Of a DNA stretch of 64,000 nt, positions 33,001 through 45,191 are shown one piece after another (positions within the stretch are counted from its first letter, which is position 1; each line of letters starts with the position of its first letter). This stretch comes from Spirometra erinaceieuropaei. Its lineage: Eukaryota; Platyhelminthes; Cestoda; Diphyllobothriidea; Diphyllobothriidae. The DNA lies in the NCBI GenBank assembly GCA_902702965.1, contig CACRXP010000114.1, positions 899,133 to 963,132 of the forward strand, read 5' to 3'. The notes beneath the pieces were generated by a model. The model worked only from the letters and a program-made list of their open reading frames with translations. It was not told the origin of the DNA and ran no database searches. The translations under genes and the position numbers were made by a program.

Positions 33001-33090
33001 GATTTCATGTCGGTCACTGTAATAGGAATTAAGTCCTCTGTTACTGCCAGCGATCTGCAAGTTAAACCCCACCGGTAATACTGGCTAAAC

Positions 33091-33695
33091 GACCCTCATT
33101 GTTATACGATCACCACCACTACGTGTGTACTGGATGCCAAAAATTAGATTCTGCCGATAAGCTTTGGCATAGACGGCGGTTCGCCTGAGAATATCGGGTC
33201 TCTTTGTGCTTTAAAGGCGCTCATGGTTGCCTTATCGCCAGCGTGGCCGAGAGAGAAGCCTTGCTATGCAAATGCCTGCAACTTTTAAAGTTAGCGGCTG
33301 TCACGGTTGACAAGCAACCTAAATTACAATCCAAAGTTTATTCCTGCCCTTCTTGTTAGTTCGGCAGTTAGAAATAATGCGCCAAATATTCATGTTTATA
33401 AAGAAAAATTGAGAACGCCAAAACATGTTTCGTGGTATTGGCAGAATTTGAAGGTAGTCAGTGTAGAGGCCATGTTATAAAAATAGTAAAAGCGGAGTCA
33501 AATGACCTCGGTATACCATGAGATGGTTTTTGTGGTCGATGTCGATGCTGCTGATGATGTTTGTAGTAATGACGATGACAACGAAGACGAGGACGAACGT
33601 AGTCGAGGAAAGTTCCCTTCCTGATAAGAATGCTGTTGTTTTGGTGAGGCGGTTGATGATGATGAACGCGGTGGAAGCTGTAAATGAGTTGGTAT
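33091..33695. other. No recognised feature
   Basis: A weak GAT/GAC-rich stretch near 33540-33600 keeps frames open on both strands. No domain. Confidence 0.4.
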
Positions 33696-33775
33696 GGACA
33701 AAGGAAAGAGAGACCGGAGTGACCATTTCTGGTTTATTGGCCGTCATCAGCAATACCCGTGTTATCGAATGCGGT
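33696..33775 (-). repeat. SINE S1 tail
   Basis: The minus strand shows GCTGATGACGGCCAATAAAC, then GGTCACTCCGGTCTC and TTTCCTTTGTCC, as in the tails at 5461-5520 and 21932-21990. The tRNA-like head is not recognisable. Confidence 0.6.
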
Positions 33776-34069
33776 TGCAACATTGTTGGCATCTCGTAGT
33801 AGTGTACATTGGGAGTGGGTGGTAGTTGTTGTAGAAGTGGTGTTTAAAGTGGTATAAAATTACAGTTGTTTTAGAATCGGCATGGTGCCTTTCTAATGTG
33901 CTTATTTTCGCACGCCTAAAAAGCCGCATGTTTTAACATAACTACTTAAGTGCTAAGGTTCGTCTCACTGATTTTTACTGGCGTTACGAATTCATCTATG
34001 TTCTACGGAGGATATGCACAAAAAAGAATATGCCCTGCACTTCTTGTACGTATTCGTAAAATATCCCAC

Positions 34070-34245
34070 TTAAGGAAGGTGATATCACTAGGTCTAAAAA
34101 GCCTTCCTAATTGTCGCATGATTTTGTTCCCGACTTGCAGTTGTGCTTGCGCCTGGGGTATGAAAATTGCCTGTTCTATAGTTTTTTCGCTAGCATAATC
34201 ATATATTTTTCTATGCTATTGAGAAGAATCCATACGGGGCAGACA
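34070..34245 (+). repeat. Foldback-family fragment
   Basis: Matches about 45525-45690 of the complete foldback element (CTTAAGGAAGG, CTAATTG-CG, ATATTTTTCTATG). Confidence 0.55.
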
Positions 34246-37214
34246 TGATTTGTGATGTATGTGGATCGTATCGAATACTTATGAGAAAACACTGACAACA
34301 TATCAGATAAGAGAAGTGGAACATTCAATAGGCGTAAACTACCGAAACATTCCACTCAATGGGAAACCGTGCCGATTCGGCTGGGCAAAGCTCTGAGTTA
34401 ATAATGGGCGGATATTAGTTGAAGCAAAACGTTAAAGTAGTAGTCAAAGTAATTTTATTGGCTGGAAATAGGGATTTCTTTGAAAAAAGTGTAAATGCAC
34501 AAAAAATTAAATTTCATTTTGAAAAGCAAATTCGTTTTCCATTTACACGGGCCTACACACACCGAAAAGCAAACAAGACGTAAGAATAAGAACAATGTTT
34601 AAATGTGGTATTTCATGTAATTTTATGTTTATACTGTGTACACGAATGGTAGAATATTAAACGTTGCGGTTATCAGGCGATCAGAAAACAAGAAAATTAA
34701 AGCAAATAAGTAGATGTAATTGTAGCCATACAAGCCTGAATGTGTTAAGAGAACCTTTTTTCACGTAATATTTTTGCGTGGCTTTAGTAAGGATAAGAAT
34801 ATTTCGGACTCCACAGTGCCTTTAAAATGGCACCATACAGTGTTCTTTCTTCATTCTCCAAGAATGTATTTTCCATAGTGTTCCTTATCAGAACCTGAAA
34901 GTCAAGCTCTTGGGAGTTCGTGTTACAAAGTTGGAAGTTTGGGTCGTGTGCGCAGACCATCTTAAATAAGAAAACAAAAGTCCACAGCGAAGGCCGGTTA
35001 CAAATAGGCCAGTCATAAGTCTTTCGTCCCTCTCAAAAGTTATTTTTCGGAATATATTGAAGATAAGCGTCCACCTATTCCATATTTTTTACACTTGAAG
35101 GACTTGGCCAGTTCCTATAAATTTTTGGCATATATGTATAGTATTTATGCCTAAGACGAAAAAAACAGTTTCTTCTCTGCATTGGCGCCGTTTGCATTAT
35201 GTTTGCTTAGTTGTTGACTTCGTCCTGTGAGTATTTATGTCCACAGAGTGATTGCTTCGGTCTGTAAAATCCGAAATATTGGGAACTAGACCGCAAAAAA
35301 TAAAATTGTCGGTTGACGGTGGGCATTTTCTGCTTCCAAACAACAAAATTACAAACGACCTCTGATGTTTTTAAATGTTTATCGTCCTACTGCTTCCTCC
35401 GACTTTTGCGGAAGGAAACCAATGTTTAATGCGGGTTTTAGCAACTGGGCTCACGTCTTCCCTAGAAACCTGGTGTATATAATGCGTACAAAATGGTAAT
35501 GTGTTCTACAGGAGCCATGCTGTTTTCCGCCAAAATTGGCTAGCATTTAGAACAAAATTACACAAAAACGTATTCTGAGTGAGATTGAGGTTTTTCTTAA
35601 GGTATTTAGAGTAACTAGCACGCTGAATATTTGAGTGCCCACGACACAATACTACACTGCTCGTGACCTATCAGACCAAAGTTCTAGGACTTCACACACT
35701 AACCCTTGTAACGCAAGAACCGTGCACTCCGCATCCTTGAACGCTACATAGATTCAATAAAACGACCAACCGTCATAAATGCGTATAAAGGCTCATGCGG
35801 TTTTATATTTAAGATTAGAAAAAAGCATTTTATCGAAAACCACCAAATTGATAAGATCGAATTAGCGAAAATTGATTTTTCGAGGAATGATAAAACGGAT
35901 AGTAAAATCTTGAGATATGCAACAGCGACAAAATATGAAAAATAATAATGAATTAAACGAACTGACACTTTATGGAATGCCCTACTGCCATTATGAGTGC
36001 TGTATAATTTGATTTTTGCAGTATTATTTATTAGCTAAGAAAATAGGTATTTTATCGCAAACCACCAAATCGAGAAAACGAATAAATAATAATTGATTTT
36101 AAAACCTGATCAAACTGGCAGCAAGGACGGGATGGATGATATAAAGGTATAGTAATGAAAACACCTGCGGATGCAACCTACTGATTCTTTAATGAATGTC
36201 CCATTGCGTTTAGGATAGTTTTAAGTCGGGAGAACCTGCGGACTACTAAGTTGTCTGCGGCGGTTTTGTCTATACAGTTACGAAGCAAAGAATCCAATTT
36301 TTGCTGTATTGAAAGGGTTGTCTTGCCTTGATTTAGTTCCTGTCGACTAGCGCAAGAAGATTTTTATTGAGATCGGACGCAGGACTTTTGGCAGGGATTG
36401 ATATGCTTCGCACGCCCTAAACAAAAAGGTAAGCTGTAGATTAAAAATGTGATTCTAGTTACAAACTCATGCTGTTGTCGTACTTTCAATATCCTGCAAC
36501 AATGCAGTGCCCAGTAGACGTCAATAAACGTAATTTTAGCCAAAGACACGCTCTGCGACGCCAGTGAATATCCTGCCGCTGATGGTTTCCGTTTTTCAAT
36601 GTCAGATTTGTTGCTTGTCAAAGTAAATGGCCATTCCAAACCATCAGGTCTCGACGGTTTTTGGAAGTTGCTGTCGAAACGGTGAGCTGGCATGGAAGTT
36701 CTTCACACACATGACCATCTGGGCCGAATTCAGAGATTTGTCCAAAAGTACGAATTAGCTTCAAAAGAAAATGTTTTCTATAATGAAATTCTGGGGTGAG
36801 TATATTTCTAAACAAAGAAAAAAGGATGGCTTAAACGGTTTCTTCTTAAAAATGGCTTTGTAATAATGTTTTCCTAAAGGAGACCGATTTCTCTCATCCA
36901 CTTTCTAATTATGCATATAGAAGCATCAACATATATTCCCTTCAAATAATCCTAAGGGACATATAACAGTGTTATAACCGTTAAATAGTACAATACTCAT
37001 CTTGCTTACTTGTTGTCCTCCTTTCTTATTCTAGACTCCGCCATACTACTAACAATACTTCGGCAGTAGACCTGGCTGATACTGAAACAGTTGGCCAACA
37101 TCTCATACGGCAGCCTTGTGGCTGTCAACTTTCATATACTTCGACATCTTCATTGTGCGGTTTGATATAGACAAGTGTCAGTATTTCGAGGGTACTCTAT
37201 AAATTTAAATAAAG
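34246..37214. other. No recognised gene (3 kb), with a tandem duplication
   Basis: AT-rich. A degenerate ~222 bp tandem duplication lies at 35750-36100: ATTTTATCG-AAACCACCAAAT occurs at about 35827 and 36050, with related upstream blocks (ATGCGTATAAAG/ATGAGTGCTGTATAA). No reading frame above 109 codons. Confidence 0.45.
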
Positions 37215-38096
37215 CAGATGGGCCAATTCATGAAATGTTGACCGAAATTACAGCATGCGTTTTCCTTTCAGCAAGAATAATTGAGTTGTTTTGTTAAATT
37301 AATCATCTTTCACTATAAGTCTATACTAATTCAGTCGGCTTTTGAAAGAATTCCTTTTCGGGTGCATGCAGCAAAAATACTCTGAAAATGTGACCACATA
37401 TATAGCATGCATTTTTCTCATTGATCTTCGATGAGCTTAAAAATCAGTGTCATTGCATGCTCTTAAAGATTTCTTTATATTTTATCAAATACAGGCATAA
37501 AAATTGTCATTATTTCGCTTATTTGGTAAAATAAGAACCTCTTCTTCAAATTTTGTACTAAAAAAATATGGAAGAATTTGCTTTTGAAAAAATTTTTCCA
37601 ACTTCCGACTAATTTTGAGCGTCGACCTGCAGTTACAACTGCATTCCTGGTTTCCAAACTACAAGTCGTATATTTTCCACGTACGGAAAACCATACACTT
37701 TCAAAAGGTGTTAAGCGGCGACTAAGTGGGGTCGATGAAATTCAACAGCGCATTTGAGCCACACTGTTAAATTTACAAGCCACATTGGCAAATGCGGAAA
37801 TATAGCGTTTTATAAACGGCCATTTTACGGTATTAAAAATCTATCAGTCAGAAACTTTTAACCCGAATTACGTCCTTGCTTCATATATAAAATTGGAAGA
37901 AGACGTAACTTCTACCGAATGAGCAAAATAATAAATGTTTTTTATAAATGGACGATAATATTTTAACGCAAGTTTTCCATGGAATATAACTGATTACAGG
38001 ATGATTGGTTTTCCGAACCCTAATAAAGTAATCTTTTTAAAACGAAAACACATTTAGGAATTTCGGTTGACAGTTCATGAGTTAGCCCACCTACTG
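37215..38096 (+). mobile_element. Foldback MITE-like element, copy 1
   Basis: The ends are inverted: CAGATGGGCCAATTCATGAA at 37215 and the reverse complement CAGTAGGTGGGCTAACTCAT at 38096. Inside are the same arms and centre as in 45192-46170 and 52650-53198, more diverged. No protein is encoded. The CAGT ends and the complete element's TA duplications suggest a non-autonomous Tc1/mariner-like transposon. Confidence 0.65.
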
Positions 38097-41000
38097 CATG
38101 TATTTGTTTACGCCTACTGCTTTTCGATGTGGTAGAACCCACCACCGTTGAGCAAATTAATTGCAGCAGTTTATAGCACAACAGACGTATACTTGCCAGA
38201 TGGCATTTTAAAGACCTTATCTGACCTTTGTATCTTTATAACAAAACAATTTCACATGCCACTATATACCCAAACCTCGTGGACGCAAAATCCCCTTTTC
38301 ACACTCTGGATGAAATTTGCTTGGAAACTGTTTCTCTTATATTATTGTTTCTTCGTGTCACATCATATAACAGGGACCTGAGATTCGGACCTGGTTCTCC
38401 CTCTTGCATTGTTGTTGGTCGCTGTGCGCCTGCCAGTGACGACATGAAACTTCATCATCGTGTGCGCAAGACTTGTATGTCCTGTAACCTGATTGATGAA
38501 CTTGACAGACAATCAGGGTGCTCATAAAGTCTGCGAATCGATACGAACCACAGTATATGCATAAAATTGAACCCAGCAAAACCATTCTCAAGCCCACAAA
38601 CTCTGTCTTTGCAGTGCTACCCGTTTGACTATTCTTGATCTTGTAAACGGCATCGTCCGATCTCTCTAGGTCTTTATCACATTTTCGGTCGTATCGGAAA
38701 CAAATAAACTTGACAGCTGTCATTTTTGTCTCAGAGATAATCTGTTTTTACTGAGACGCCTTGTAATGCGCGCATAACGACCAGTAATCATTCAGAAAGG
38801 CATATTTCTGCCTCTTTTTGTCATTTTTGATATATCTTTTCGCATATGCCTTTTTGCCCTGTTTCGTGAGTTTGTCGCTTACCACATGTGCGAAAAATTT
38901 TGACTTGATCGCAATCTGTACGGGATTGAGTAATATCGACTCGCTCAAAACGGTCCGTCATCTTCAGCACATAGTATGGTATAAAAGTCCTATTGACGAT
39001 TCAGGATGTTCACAGAACGATTCCTCCTCAGAAATTTGGCCCACCTTTTCAGTGATCATGTATAAGTTTACTGCGAAAAAATGTAAATTTTAGCTTTGTT
39101 TGCCTGCAAAATATCGGTTGAAAACTGTCGGCTTAAACAAACTGACCATGTACACGTCCATAGCTCCTAGCGTTAGCAAGTATGAAACGAATTCAACATG
39201 AAATAAGCTATCATGAATGTTGATTTCCCAAGTATCGTTATTGGTCAACCGTTCATCATATTTGCAGTTTTGGCCTACTTCTCTTCATCTTAATCCAAGA
39301 GTCTTCCAGAAAATGTATGTGAGAATCCAGAACAGCATATTAGAATATCAAAATTAGGGTGATTGATTTGTCCGACAGCAAAATGCGCTGGGGGAGGGGT
39401 GGACTTCTCTCCCCCCCCCCCTGAAACTGCGATTTTCGCAAAAAAAGTGACCGTCGAGGAAACCATCCATTCACATCAAGAAGCAATCGAGCAATCGCAC
39501 TTGGCTTCCAACTTTCATTCCCTCAGGGAGAAAGCAAGAGTCAAAACGGGGAGGATTAACCATCTACTCGCGGCCTGCGGAGAAGATGGATTGTCGAAAA
39601 TTAGGCATGTCTCAGCCATGCTAGGTGCATCTCACAGTCATGCAATTTCGCAGCAACGTTATGAGCGCTAATGCCATTAACAAGCTTCTTTTAGACCACA
39701 GTTTTCTGTCGACATCTCCCAGAGAATGGATTGAAAACGGATAATACTTATAGCTGGGCGCTGTCTTGTTTCATTCGTTCCGTCAAAACGATGAACAGAA
39801 TGCAGCCGGGTGTTGGGGCAAAGGTTCGATTGCCCAGATAGGCATAGAAAACTTACTGAAAAATACAACCAGGTTTATTACTTGTGGAATTGTAGAACGT
39901 CGTGAATGCACCTGCTTACTTTGGGGAATTATATATGTTTTGGGTCTTGAAAGTGTGGTTTTCGAGTCTGGGCCTTCTAACAGCAGACTGAATGTTTACC
40001 AATACCAAAAATTAGTAAACTTTGCTGTGTCGAGATAGTGGTCAAAATGTTGACCAACTGATTTCTTAACTAAATCCTAAATTAAAATCGACGGATGACC
40101 TTACATTTTGCAAGTCTATTAAATTTCCGTTTGCCTACTCCACTCCCCTTCACGTTCACTGACCTGCCTCTTCCATAGTCAGCATTAAAACCTTGCTTGA
40201 GTCCAGTGTGTAGTCGTAAGGTGAGTATGCATGTGAGCAGTGCTTCTAATGAAGGTTGCGATGATTCATTCTGCTAAGAAACTATCACGGCAAAACCGAG
40301 GATGCCTATGCGAACCTCATAGCCATCATCGTACATGGTGTCATAACCTGTGAGAAATGCATGAGACGTTAATTTGCAATTTACCTGTAATGGCGTGACG
40401 ACCGCGCTCTATAAAGAATTGGCCTTTTGTACACCTCAAACCATTGCCTGATCCTGTTTCCCATGTTGAGACCGATCATGAACAAGATTCATGTTCCAGG
40501 GATCGCGTTCCTATCATTTCGTGCACTTGTGTAAACCGCCCTGGAATTCTAAGCATTATTCACTGGCATTTACTCCGTAACCGTTCCTATGCGGAATGTT
40601 TCATAATTCGAAATTCAAGTTATCAGTAAAGAAGATTTAAAACAGGGGTATTGGGAAAAGTATTTAGTATATTAAACAACTTAATAATCTCAAAACGTTT
40701 ACGTATGCACCGCCAGTCACAAGGTAACTGAACCTTAAAACGTTGTCTCCAGGCGTGTTTTGCTCTTGTGGTTTAATCATACTCTCCAATTACTTTTACC
40801 ACCGTACAGTAGACCGTCCAGGACATGGTCTTGGGATGACTCATGTCATCTTTTAACCGCAAAAAGTTACAAATATAAAACTCCCAAGCAGCTTAGTTAG
40901 CAGCCAACCCTACAAGCCTATCGCCGTTGTAACAAATGGCCCATCGCAAATCCCCGACAACTCGACTGACGGAACCAACTGTTAGTCCCACTGGTTGCAC

Positions 41001-42301
41001 CGCGCGCGATTATAACGCTCCCCTGCAGAGATATCAGAAGGTGCGGTGTTTTGTTTTGTCAGATCTGATGATTTGTAAAAATTGCTTGCAGAGGGCAGCA
41101 AGCGTCTGCACATTTCCTAACTTGCACCACTTTACCAATACTTGTGATCAGTTCGATTTGTCCGTTAGTTAATCTCGCGACTCCATCTTTAGGTTCTAAT
41201 AGTGAAATTGCATTTGAAAATGTTTTCACTGCCGCAATCCTTAAAATGAAACCATGCTTTTTGATTTTTTTCCGGAAGTAATTATTTGTGTCCCGCCAAG
41301 GTAATGACCAAGGTGTACGTGAACTACTTTTCTGGATATATCCGCCTATCTCACTTGTTCTGATGGTCATTCTCATAGGCGACGACCACAGATGTAAAAG
41401 TACATTTGTCCAAATCTGTTTTTTGTTATTTCTCGCACGTTCGTGGGAACCACAGAAAATCTCACCGTATTCGAATAATTTCAAAATTTTGCCTTCCTCA
41501 TAGGATTCACTCAATTTAGCCACAGGCGATAATTTGCTACTGCAACTTTGACGCTGCTAACATACTCGATCGAATTAGTTATATGTGTCGAGAGACCGAA
41601 TCTCGTATCTGTTTGGAAATTATTTTCGATTATATAGTAAACCAAAAGTACTTGCCCGGCTAAAGAGCATGCACAGACATGAATCAAGCATCTCAAGCCC
41701 ACTGGGAGTCGGCAGTGGAATCAAAATTTTATAAAAACATGCACGAGGTATTTTGCAATTACAGGAAACCACGAAATTTTGCCTTCCATTGGATATATTT
41801 TCCAACCTACTATATGGATCATACTCACAAAACTATACGTACACAAGCAACAGACCCATATACATTACTTTTGTGCTTGTGAATTGATTTTTAACTAAAA
41901 ATAAAAACTATCGACCAAGTACATTTAACCACATAATATAGTATTAAGCAACTTTCCTTAAGCACTCGGAACCCCAAAGGGTACAATTTGCTTCTTTCAA
42001 AACAGCGTCAACGAAGTGTCATATCTTGTTTGCATGTTGTTCGATTAGGCCGAAATGTCAGTTTCAGCGATGGAATCCCAATTAAACTACATAGAATGGT
42101 TAAGGATGACAATTCAAGGAAGATATCAGGTTTTTGATCCACAAATCGAGTATAGTAATAGATGACGCAATGTGTCTGGAAGGTCTGGCAAAATCTGCAT
42201 ATCTAGAGAAGAGTTTCCATCATTAACTTTATCGCAATCAAGGGTTGCCGTTAAAATTTGTCTTAGCGCCTTTCGCGCAATATTTTACTCTGACTCAACC
42301 A
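38097..42301. other. No recognised gene (4.2 kb)
   Basis: Frames up to 154 codons (41059-41523, minus, GTG start), none recognisable. A ten-base C-run is at about 39411-39420. No repeats shared with other parts of the window were noticed. Confidence 0.45.
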
Positions 42302-42400
42302 CGAAAGACTCGGTGCCTCGGTGGGATACGAACCACGACAGCAGGGGGATGCTTTGGTACAGCCAACTCGTTGGCCACCTGAGCTACGGGGACCCATCGG
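42302..42400 (-). repeat. tRNA-derived SINE (family S2)
   Basis: The minus strand has a clear A box (TAGCTCAGGTGGCCAACG, 42369-42386), a B box (GGTTCGTATCC, 42324-42334) and the CACCGAGGCACCGAGTC tail. The acceptor-stem ends do not pair, so it is not a working tRNA gene. Confidence 0.68.
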
Positions 42401-42862
42401 AGGACGCGAGCTTAATCAGGTTTGGGTCAAGTTTACCCGCCCAGCCTACTGCAGCATCTAAAATCTATCAAATCCGATGCAGTATGCTGACTGCTCAAAC
42501 AGGATTTTGTAAGTAATATATTGTAAGTAAGTAAGTAATATATCCACCAGATGACTACCAGGCTCACATAATTCAGTGGGGAATCGCGGAATAATTGTCT
42601 GCCTAGCAAGCTCCCAATACCGTTATTCATCGAACCAACACCTTTCTGTCCAGATAAAAGAAGACGTTGTAATGTTTTTGGTCAAACATGCAAATTTGTA
42701 CCAATTACCTGCAGAGGACTGCGAGCGTTGGCACGTTTATTAACGTCTAAAGTATTATTCTACATGCTGTCTTAAAACGGCCTTTGTTCTTCGGCCTTCG
42801 GGGGATAAAATGGAATAACATTTTAGATTTTCTAAATTTCACGTTGGTGGAAATAAGCTTAG
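42401..42862. other. No recognised feature
   Basis: Contains a short GTAAGTAATATA repeat cluster near 42507-42542 and nothing else noticed. Confidence 0.4.
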
Positions 42863-43137
42863 ATAAGTGAAGAAGAACATCAGAGCACCGCAACACTTTG
42901 TTTATTGTCCTGAGCTTCCAGAATCCTACAGGAGTCCATCGCCAGAGGTAGTGGCAGCAACAGAAAAACCAGCTGTTATAAGGCATGTAGGTCCAATCAC
43001 CGATTGACGGCGCATGCGTTATAACTGCCGTTTGTTCTGTTGCTGCCACTACGTCTGACGATAGGCTTCTGTACGAGTGTGAAAGCTCGGGACAGTAAAC
43101 AGAGTGTTCCGGTGCCCGAATCTCCTTCTTCACTTAT
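42863..43137 (+). repeat. 275 bp near-symmetric hairpin (inverted repeat, 3-base loop)
   Basis: The left half 42863-42998 and the reverse complement of 43002-43137 align along their whole length at roughly 75-80 percent: ATAAGTGAAGAAG ends, GTAGTGGCAGCAACAGAA in the middle, and CAATC-ACC-GATTG at the centre (43000). The RNA from either strand would fold into one long imperfect hairpin. No other copy exists in the window. Confidence 0.88.
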
Positions 43138-43984
43138 GCATGCACCTGGAACTCGATATTTCGTCTTCATAAGCTTTAGATCTTCAGCAGTAAGAAATAA
43201 ACTGATCACACGCGTTCTATTAAAAATGATCTGAAAATTACCTTTTGAATCTTCTTTCTGCTTCTGATGAGACCCATTTCGCTCATCCTTGAGGATTGCT
43301 GCCGATCGTAGGCACGGCGAACGCAAAAGCCTTATCCCTGTATCGTGTGAATTATTGTCAATTTTTTCTGCATTAAGGACAAGAGATAATCCAACTGCAT
43401 TCACCAACTACTGTCAATTTTTTTTCTTACAGTTAGGTTCACAATGAATAAACCGCAAGGGAAAATTCACAGAACGTAACCTCGGACAAGATATTTTATT
43501 GCTATTTTGACGCCGTTTGTCGAATAGGCTGAATCAGTTTTAAGTTCCAGGAGGTCGAATATGCCGCTTCGTGTTTGCCATGCAAATCTGTTTTTTTCTA
43601 ATTCTCCGGTGATGAGCATTTTTATGACCGAAGTCTATGTTTCGGCGCCAATAATCTCAGGCCTAATTAGGCTTGGCATTCGAATTATATGGGTTCACTT
43701 CGAGTGAAAACAGCAAAAGCAGGACTCCGCGAACATATTATTCCCCTTGTTCCAGCATGCCTGTTATACTCGCAAACCTCTCCGTTAGTCCTCTGGTTTA
43801 AGTGCTTGTTTATCTAGAGTCAATCATCTCTCAGCTCGAAGTGAAATTATTTTGCCTTCCAAGACTTTAAGGGTGGCATCAAGTCTTCTCTTAAAACAAA
43901 CGCTTGGCATTGGCTGTTGTTAGAAACCAGGTGCAATGTACTATCGCAGCAAGGTAAAGGAGGCATGGCGCGAATTAGTTTATA
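43138..43984. other. No recognised feature
   Basis: Frames up to 136 codons on the minus strand (42997-43407) are partly inside the hairpin and not recognisable. Confidence 0.4.
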
Positions 43985-44195
43985 GTGAAAGAAGACTTGT
44001 CCAGCATCCAACTCACACTTTCCGCCTGCTTTCCTGAGACCGGTATTAAGACAAGTGCGGCAGGCCGGAGGCGGGAGGGGGCGCAGGTGTCTGACACGGC
44101 CGGACATGCACCTAGGCGTACAACCACACCCCCTTGTCCACATCAAACCCCTGGTCGAGACTTTAACCAACAACGGCACCTCAACGGGTCAGAAA
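43985..44195 (+). repeat. REP-G repeat, copy 4
   Basis: CAGGCCGGAGGCGGGAGGGG, CACCTAGGCGTACAACCACA, CCCCTGGTCGAGACTTTAAC and CCAACAACGGCACC follow the order of the other copies. Confidence 0.7.
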
Positions 44196-45189
44196 GATGA
44201 CGAGGATGGCGGGGCAGCCATGTTCACGAACTGTATGTCCCCTGGGAACACGAGCGCATCTAGCGGCAGAGGACCAGGTGTCAGAGAACTGGCATCGCAT
44301 ATCGGGTTGCGAGAGCCATGGTTTGTGGCTCCCGGTAGAGCAGACACCTGCATTACTTGAGACCCAGAGGGTGGCACGCAGGCCTGCATCTGCCTGGGCC
44401 ATTTACCTTCAAAGGTTAGGACATCTGTAATCTACTGACGTTCAGATCGTCACCGAGAATACGTAGCCATCCGTGCTGGTAATCCAGTTAGACGTTTTTT
44501 GGGATGATGGTATAAAAGGAAGTTAGGTTTTCAGTATAACGAACTGCTTATTTCTGTATTTTCAAAGCACACTTATGTCATGATTCCATCAGGCAAGACG
44601 CCAGCAAAAGGAAATGACATGCGAGGTGTTTTCATTTAGGCGAAACGTAAGGGAAGCATCGATCGGTAAGGCACAAACGTCGATTTTTTTGGGAAATGTT
44701 AATAGTGACTTAATAATATTATAGCATAATAAACCATTTGAATGCAAAGTTTGAAAACAGCATAAAAATGTGAAGGAAACTAAAGAGTTAAGGTAGAGGG
44801 AGAAAAGGAATGGAGAATGATGCGAAAAGCCAAGCAGTATGGCGGAGGAGGGAGAAAGTGATGGTAGAATTTCAGAAAGTTCTGTCTAAAAAGAATATTC
44901 CACCGAAATGACAGTTAACTTCTCCCTGATTCAGCATTTTTCGCTCCAAAATGAAAATGGCCATGATACTTTTTCAACACTAAGATAACGGTTCGCAGTT
45001 GAAAAAGGCTGTGACAGGCCTGAGCATCACGTCTTATTTAAATTCTCCAGACGTCCGTCGCCGACAGAGCTTTAAATCCGAGAAAAACGCCGAATCTATC
45101 TGCACCGCTCATTTACATGACAGGTGCAATGCTCAAGCGTTTAGTCTAAGCTACACAATTTTAATTTGTTCAACTGCAAAATTTGGAAA
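44196..45189. other. No recognised feature
   Basis: Open frames on both strands at 44180-44430 (up to 77 codons) adjoin REP-G and are not recognisable. Confidence 0.4.
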
Positions 45190-45191
45190 TA

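Larger units (their letters stand above)
31962..33090 (-). mobile_element. Penelope-like element relic PLE-D with direct flanking repeats
   Basis: A PLE of a lineage distinct from PLE-A/B, on the minus strand. A 31 bp segment (GTCACTGTAATAGGAATTA plus TCCTCTGT) is present with two mismatches at 31962-31992 and 33011-33041 in the same orientation, as expected for LTR-like ends. The linker and the GIY-YIG region lie between, then a 3' non-coding stretch (32053-32360) and a hammerhead motif (32007-32048). The RT is missing. The 5' flank (33042-33090) also recurs at 50180-50270 and 53740-53830. Confidence 0.78.

Noticed and set aside
41059..41523. 154-codon minus-strand frame, hydrophilic
   Set aside because: Starts with GTG, has no domain, and a length like this is expected by chance about once in a window of this size. 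A short exon ending GAATACG|GTGAGA inside it is conceivable but unsupported.
42302..42400. tRNA gene
   Set aside because: A and B boxes are good but acceptor ends do not pair and the same sequence recurs as a repeat with a common tail, so SINE.
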